In this document: positions 59,700-64,000 of the stretch, one piece after another
How the letters are laid out: each line of letters opens with the position of its first letter
Numbering within the stretch: position 1 is the stretch's first letter
Origin: Panorpa germanica
Taxonomy: Eukaryota > Arthropoda > Insecta > Mecoptera > Panorpidae
Assembly: GCA_963678705.1 (NCBI GenBank)
Contig: OY783222.1
Span: forward strand, 1,302,001-1,366,000
Length of the DNA stretch: 64,000 nt
Direction of reading: 5' to 3'
The notes under the pieces: generated by a model
The model's input: the letters and a program-made list of their open reading frames with translations, nothing else
The model's database searches: none
What the model was told of the DNA's origin: nothing
Made by a program: the position numbers and the translations under genes

Positions 59700-62600
59700 A
59701 TGATAAATTTTATTCAATGGAATTGCAGAGGAGTCAGATATATTAAAGAGGAACTACAACATATGTTACAGAAGCATAACATACATATATGCATACTATC
59801 AGAAACGTTTTTAACAAAAAATATCAATTTCAACATAAAAGGTTATTTTATTGAAAGAGAAGATAGGATACAGAATACAAACTATAATCCCCACGGGGGT
59901 GTTGCTATCTTGATTCATAAATCTATAAAATATAAACGAGTAATGCTAAATAACCCATTTAATTCGGTCGAAATAGTTGGAATAATTTTAACACATAACG
60001 AAACTGATGTAATATGTATTTTATCAATCTATGCTAAACCGAATCATAAACTATCTAATTCTAATTGGTCACAGATAAAACAACAAATAGATGTTCCTGT
60101 TATACTTGCTGGAGATTTTAACGCGACTAATCTTGCTTGGGATATAAATTGTCCAGGTAGTCAGTATGAAGGTAACGAATTGTTAGATTTCATAGAAAAC
60201 GAAAATCTAAATATTATCAACGATGATAAACCAACTAGAGTAAGCAATCTCAGTACAAGGGACAGTATATTGGATCTCACATTGGTATCAATGACTTTAA
60301 CACAACAAATTACTTCGTGGCAAGTTCTTGCAGATAGCTTAGGTAGTGATCACTACCCAATTTTTTTCTGTTTGAATGACTATAATAAAGACCGTTACCG
60401 TACATCTGAATATTTAACGAGGAGAAATTTCCGAAAAGCAGATTGGGAGAAATATAGCCTTGAAATAGAAAGCAGAATTTCAAACCTTAGCACAAATGGA
60501 ATCACAAGTAATCCCCAAGATGTTGAAAACAAATACAACCAATTTAGAGATGTTATTAATAATTCGGCAGACATACATATCCCATCTACCAGATTGTATA
60601 ATATAACTCCTAATAAAATAAAACCGTCTTGGTGGGACACTGAGTGCAATAAAATGATAGCTCAAAGAAAATTAGCACTAACTATTTTTAATAAAAACAT
60701 GACAATGGCGAATTATTTAAATTATAAAAAACATCAAGCTAAAACCAGACGATATTTTAGAGCCAGAAAAAAAATAGAATGGCAAAATTTCTGCGAGAAT
60801 TTAAACCCAAACACAACAACCAACATCGTCTGGAATAATATAAGAAAAATTAACAATAAAAGCTATAGTACTAAAAGGATAAGTGATAATGAAAATTTAA
60901 TAGAAGAATTCATTAAAAAAAAATTTCCACAGAACAACAATTTAAATATTACTACCACCACCATCGTAAAAGATAATTTTCTAGATAATAACATAAATAA
61001 AAATGAAGTAAAATTCGCGTTAAATCATAATAAAAACAGTAGCACAGGATTTGATAGAATAAATTACAAAATGATACAAAACTTACCTGACAATGCAATA
61101 AATTATCTTACACAAATATACAATCTGTCATTAAACACTGCTGATATACCATTAGACTGGAAAAAACATATCGTTGTTCCTATATTAAAAACAGGAAAAG
61201 ATCCAAACAAAGAAGAATCATTCAGACCAATTACTTTACTATCATGTATGGGCAAAACTATGGAATCCATCATCAAAAACAGACTGGAGTGGTATCTCGA
61301 ACATCATAAAAGATTACCTGAGTTACAATTTGCGTTTAGAAAAACAAGAAGTACACAGCATAACTTAAACATATTGAATATCGATATTCAAAGAACATAC
61401 AGTAAAAATCATTATATGATAGCTGCTTTCATTGACATTGAAGCTGCTTATGACAATGTTAATCTAAAAATATTAAAAGAAAAAGTAGAAAACATAGGTA
61501 TATCTTCCAAAATATCCAACTGGATTATAAACTACTTCCAAAATAGAGAAATAACAGTTAGATACAATAATAAGTTAACTGGTCCTATACTATGTAATCA
61601 CGGAATTCCACAAGGCTCAATATTATCTCCCTTATTATTCAACATATACACAGAAAAGTTAACAACATTATCAGATAACAACACAACAGTACTGATGTAT
61701 GCAGATGACATGGTTATTTATAGTATGGGTCATACACAAGATATAGCTCAAAACAGATTACAATCGAAATTAAGAAAACTAGATATTTTATTAAAGGAAA
61801 TCAAATTAAATATATCGTCAGAAAAAAGTAAAATAGTTATATTTACAAGGCATAGAATAAACTGCAGTCCAAAAATAACCATCAGAAATAAAAATATAAC
61901 TGTTACTTCAAATACCAAATTTCTGGGTATATTCTTTGATACGAAAAGCACTTGGGCGAAAGAAATTGCACATATTATTAACAAATGTCAAAAAGGCTTA
62001 AATTTGATGCGATGTATAGCAGGATACAAATGGGGCGCACACCCAACAACCTTAATAAAAATATATAAAGCTATTGTTAGACCGCATATTGACTATTCTA
62101 GTACTATGATCTGCACCGCAAATAACTCAAGATTAAAAAAAATTGAAATTATACAAAACAAATGTTTAAGAATAATATTAGGTGCAATGGTTTCAACACC
62201 AATCCAAATCCTCAACTATCAAACTAATATTCCTCCGGTAAATATCAGAATACAACAAATATCAGACAGTTTCTTTTGTAAAAACAGACATAACTCATGT
62301 GGCCCCTTAAATACAAGATTATCTAAACTATATGTTCTTTATAATAAACCATATTGGACAACTCATAAAAAACCGGCACTTTTAACTAGTTTTGATAGAT
62401 ATAATAACTTGAACTTAGAGGTACACAACATTATACCTTTTTTCAAATTTCCATTAGAAATAAGCATGACAACAATACATACAGAAATAAATTTGTTCAA
62501 GAAGAATGACAGTAAGGAAATAACTTATCAAAAATATATGGAATATATAACAAAAGATGATATAAACTGGAGTATATGGTTTACCGATGGTTCATTCGAA

Positions 62601-63428
62601 AAAAACTCTAGGACTGGAGGAATTGGCATTTTCAATTATAATACAGATCAACAGTACAAATACAAACTTAACAACATCACAAATTCTTATAATACAGAAA
62701 TAACAGCAATTATGAAATTACTAGAAATAATACAAAAAACTGACAATAAAAATATATTAATCTTCACAGATTCTCGTAGTGTTTGTGTATCTTTAAATAA
62801 CAATAAATTCAAAAACAATAATAATAACAAAATATGTTCAATTAAAGAATATCTTTTAAAAATGAAAAAAAATGATATCAATGTTAAACTTATTTGGATT
62901 CCTGGACATGTAGGCATAAAAGGAAACGAAATGGCTGACAAACTGGCCAAAGAAGCTTGTGTAGATGGGGAAATAATCGAAATAAATTGGTCAATAAATG
63001 ATTCCAAAAAAATAATTAAAGAAAATTGTATGGCAGAATGGCAGAATATATATAATGAGAAAAGTCAAAGTACTGGAAAATATTTTTTTGCAGCGAATCA
63101 AAAAATTCCAACAACCACATGGTTTAATAAAAATCATTCACGGAGATATATTTCAACAAATTGTCGAATGAAATCTGGGCATTCTAGATGTCCAGCTCAT
63201 CTATTCAAAATAAATATAAAAGACACACCAAATTGTAGATGTGGAGAAGAAGGGTTTTTGGACCATATAATTCTAGGGTGTCATCTTTTAACATCAAAAA
63301 TTGATAGACTTTTAAATGATTTATGTAATGTAACACAGTTCCCAGTCAATATGTCCTGTTTAATGACAAGTGAAGCAACGGCGGAAATATTAACAAACTT
63401 TGTGATAGAAAATAATATAGAAGTGTAA
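59700..63428 (+). CDS. LINE ORF2: AP endonuclease, reverse transcriptase, RNase H, CCHC finger
   Basis: This 1242-aa polyprotein carries out target-primed reverse transcription. The N-terminal AP-type endonuclease (about 1-225) shows WNCRG (N8), LSETF (E35), HGGVAILIH (65-73), AGDFNAT (D139, N141) and GSDHYP (D217, H218). The reverse transcriptase (about 435-790) shows FRPITLL (508-514), motif A AFIDIEAAYD (D579), motif B GIPQGS (635-640), motif C YADD (667-670) and FLGIFFD (741-747). The RNase H domain (about 957-1087) shows FTDGS (D963), E1000, FTDSRS (D1024) and GHVGIKGNEMAD (ending D1080). A C-terminal finger C1179-x-C1181-x7-H1189-x4-C1194 is typical of the group. Length fits RNase-H-bearing LINE ORF2s. 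No stop, frameshift or lost catalytic residue is seen, so the enzyme is predicted active. The first in-frame ATG was taken as the start because the endonuclease begins directly after it. Confidence 0.96.
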   Translation: MINFIQWNCRGVRYIKEELQHMLQKHNIHICILSETFLTKNINFNIKGYFIEREDRIQNTNYNPHGGVAILIHKSIKYKRVMLNNPFNSVEIVGIILTHNETDVICILSIYAKPNHKLSNSNWSQIKQQIDVPVILAGDFNATNLAWDINCPGSQYEGNELLDFIENENLNIINDDKPTRVSNLSTRDSILDLTLVSMTLTQQITSWQVLADSLGSDHYPIFFCLNDYNKDRYRTSEYLTRRNFRKADWEKYSLEIESRISNLSTNGITSNPQDVENKYNQFRDVINNSADIHIPSTRLYNITPNKIKPSWWDTECNKMIAQRKLALTIFNKNMTMANYLNYKKHQAKTRRYFRARKKIEWQNFCENLNPNTTTNIVWNNIRKINNKSYSTKRISDNENLIEEFIKKKFPQNNNLNITTTTIVKDNFLDNNINKNEVKFALNHNKNSSTGFDRINYKMIQNLPDNAINYLTQIYNLSLNTADIPLDWKKHIVVPILKTGKDPNKEESFRPITLLSCMGKTMESIIKNRLEWYLEHHKRLPELQFAFRKTRSTQHNLNILNIDIQRTYSKNHYMIAAFIDIEAAYDNVNLKILKEKVENIGISSKISNWIINYFQNREITVRYNNKLTGPILCNHGIPQGSILSPLLFNIYTEKLTTLSDNNTTVLMYADDMVIYSMGHTQDIAQNRLQSKLRKLDILLKEIKLNISSEKSKIVIFTRHRINCSPKITIRNKNITVTSNTKFLGIFFDTKSTWAKEIAHIINKCQKGLNLMRCIAGYKWGAHPTTLIKIYKAIVRPHIDYSSTMICTANNSRLKKIEIIQNKCLRIILGAMVSTPIQILNYQTNIPPVNIRIQQISDSFFCKNRHNSCGPLNTRLSKLYVLYNKPYWTTHKKPALLTSFDRYNNLNLEVHNIIPFFKFPLEISMTTIHTEINLFKKNDSKEITYQKYMEYITKDDINWSIWFTDGSFEKNSRTGGIGIFNYNTDQQYKYKLNNITNSYNTEITAIMKLLEIIQKTDNKNILIFTDSRSVCVSLNNNKFKNNNNNKICSIKEYLLKMKKNDINVKLIWIPGHVGIKGNEMADKLAKEACVDGEIIEINWSINDSKKIIKENCMAEWQNIYNEKSQSTGKYFFAANQKIPTTTWFNKNHSRRYISTNCRMKSGHSRCPAHLFKINIKDTPNCRCGEEGFLDHIILGCHLLTSKIDRLLNDLCNVTQFPVNMSCLMTSEATAEILTNFVIENNIEV

Positions 63429-63614
63429 TTTAAGTTAAAATATTTTATTTAGTATGTATTTAATTTTAAGTTTAATTTTTTAAAAGAATCAATTTGTTTT
63501 GTATTTATTAGAACAATTATAATTTATATGTAAATTTTTATATAATTTTACAAATAAAAGCAATGGCAAGAAGGCTGAATAAGCCAAAGCCTAAATAAAT
63601 ATAAAAAAAAAAAA
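63429..63614 (+). other. LINE 3' UTR and poly-A tail
   Basis: AT-rich 3' UTR. Near the end, GGCT-GAATA-AGCC can form a small stem-loop (about 63573-63585), followed by AATAAA-type hexamers and an A-run. A short hairpin close to the tail is the kind of structure LINE reverse transcriptases may use for template recognition; that role is inferred. Confidence 0.7.
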
Positions 63615-63629
63615 AAGAAATCAATCCAC
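63615..63629 (+). repeat. Right target-site duplication of the LINE
   Basis: The 15-mer AGAAATCAATCCACA follows the poly-A tail and is identical to 57845-57859. The first A could also belong to the tail. Confidence 0.92.
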
Positions 63630-64000
63630 AGTAAATTTGTCAGAAACTGAAAAAAAAATCATAAGCAAGACTTGAGAGAACAAGTGCTCCGTTTGCTACC
63701 TATAAATGTTCATCGATATTTATATATATATAAAGAAAATTATATTTCTATATATACATATAAATATATATGTATATATAGAATGTAGCACACAAGATGT
63801 AAATAAATATACATATATGCGTATATATTTAAGCATATACATATGGAAAATCATCCCTCAGAAACAGGGTTGCATTAGGTGTTAAATGGGGTAACTTTAT
63901 TACCGTTTCATACATGTATGTGTGTGTGTGATACAGATGTGTAAACGAACGAAACGAAAAGTTAAATTCAAAGTGAATGACATATGTATATCAAATACCA
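63630..64000. other. No gene seen
   Basis: AT-rich flank of the LINE with imperfect TATA/CATA runs at 63718-63845 and a short GT run at 63919-63929. Confidence 0.65.

Larger units (their letters stand above)
57860..63614 (+). mobile_element. Full-length I/R1-group LINE retrotransposon, apparently intact
   Basis: A complete non-LTR retrotransposon of about 5.75 kb. It has a 207-bp 5' UTR (57860-58066), ORF1 (58067-59494), a 205-bp spacer, ORF2 (59700-63428), and a 3' UTR ending in an A-run at about 63602-63615. The 15-mer AGAAATCAATCCACA occurs just before the element (57845-57859) and again directly after the poly-A (63615-63629), which is a target-site duplication. Both ORFs are open throughout with all catalytic motifs present. 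An RNase H domain in ORF2 together with a three-knuckle ORF1 fits the I group of LINEs (I, Nimb and relatives) better than Jockey, which lacks RNase H. Clade placement is inference and no tree was made. Perfect TSD and intact ORFs suggest a recent insertion. Confidence 0.93.

Overview
This window looks like a gene-poor, strongly AT-rich stretch of an insect nuclear genome. There is no operon-like packing, no rRNA or functional tRNA gene, and no recognisable host protein-coding gene. What can be read is a graveyard of transposable elements plus one element that looks intact. The insect assignment rests on the mix of LINE lineages with I/R1-type and RNase-H-type 3' ends, small TIR elements, Helitron-like 3' ends and a tRNA-derived SINE. 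I cannot name the species or order.

The best-supported object is at the right end: a full-length two-ORF LINE at 57860-63614, flanked by a perfect 15-bp target-site duplication. ORF1 (475 aa) is a Gag-like protein with three zinc knuckles. ORF2 (1242 aa) has an AP endonuclease, a reverse transcriptase with intact YADD, an RNase H with its acidic residues, and a C-terminal CCHC finger. No stop or frameshift interrupts either ORF, so the element is probably young and possibly active. ORF1 would coat the RNA, and ORF2 would nick the target and copy the RNA into it.

The rest, left to right: a 157-bp hAT-like MITE with an 8-bp TSD (1606-1778); a solo terminus of a TA-type MITE (1949); a decayed LINE 3' end (4262-4862) with a second copy at 21303-21712; a tRNA-derived SINE fragment (5374-5540); a decayed LINE of another lineage (6849-7370); a Helitron-like 3' end (12936-13053) with relatives at 37590-37966 and 46655-46688; a third decayed LINE lineage (14100-14490 and 30381-30590); a reverse-oriented retroposon tail (16341-16605); a hairpin MITE (18755-18888); four nearly complete copies of a ~200-bp TA-flanked MITE (18977, 23843, 39401, 43202); a pair of ~640-bp elements in inverted orientation (41944-42583 and 48932-49545); and two TTAA-flanked palindromic elements (50770-51090 and 55039-55788).

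Two observations are less expected. One is a dispersed ~78-bp unit with a perfect AGCTTG/CAAGCT hairpin, found at six places and sometimes as tandem dimers. The other is a minus-strand, locally GC-rich stretch at 44387-44687 that reads like a protein-coding exon with a single one-base frameshift. No bacterial-type system, CRISPR array or virus was seen.
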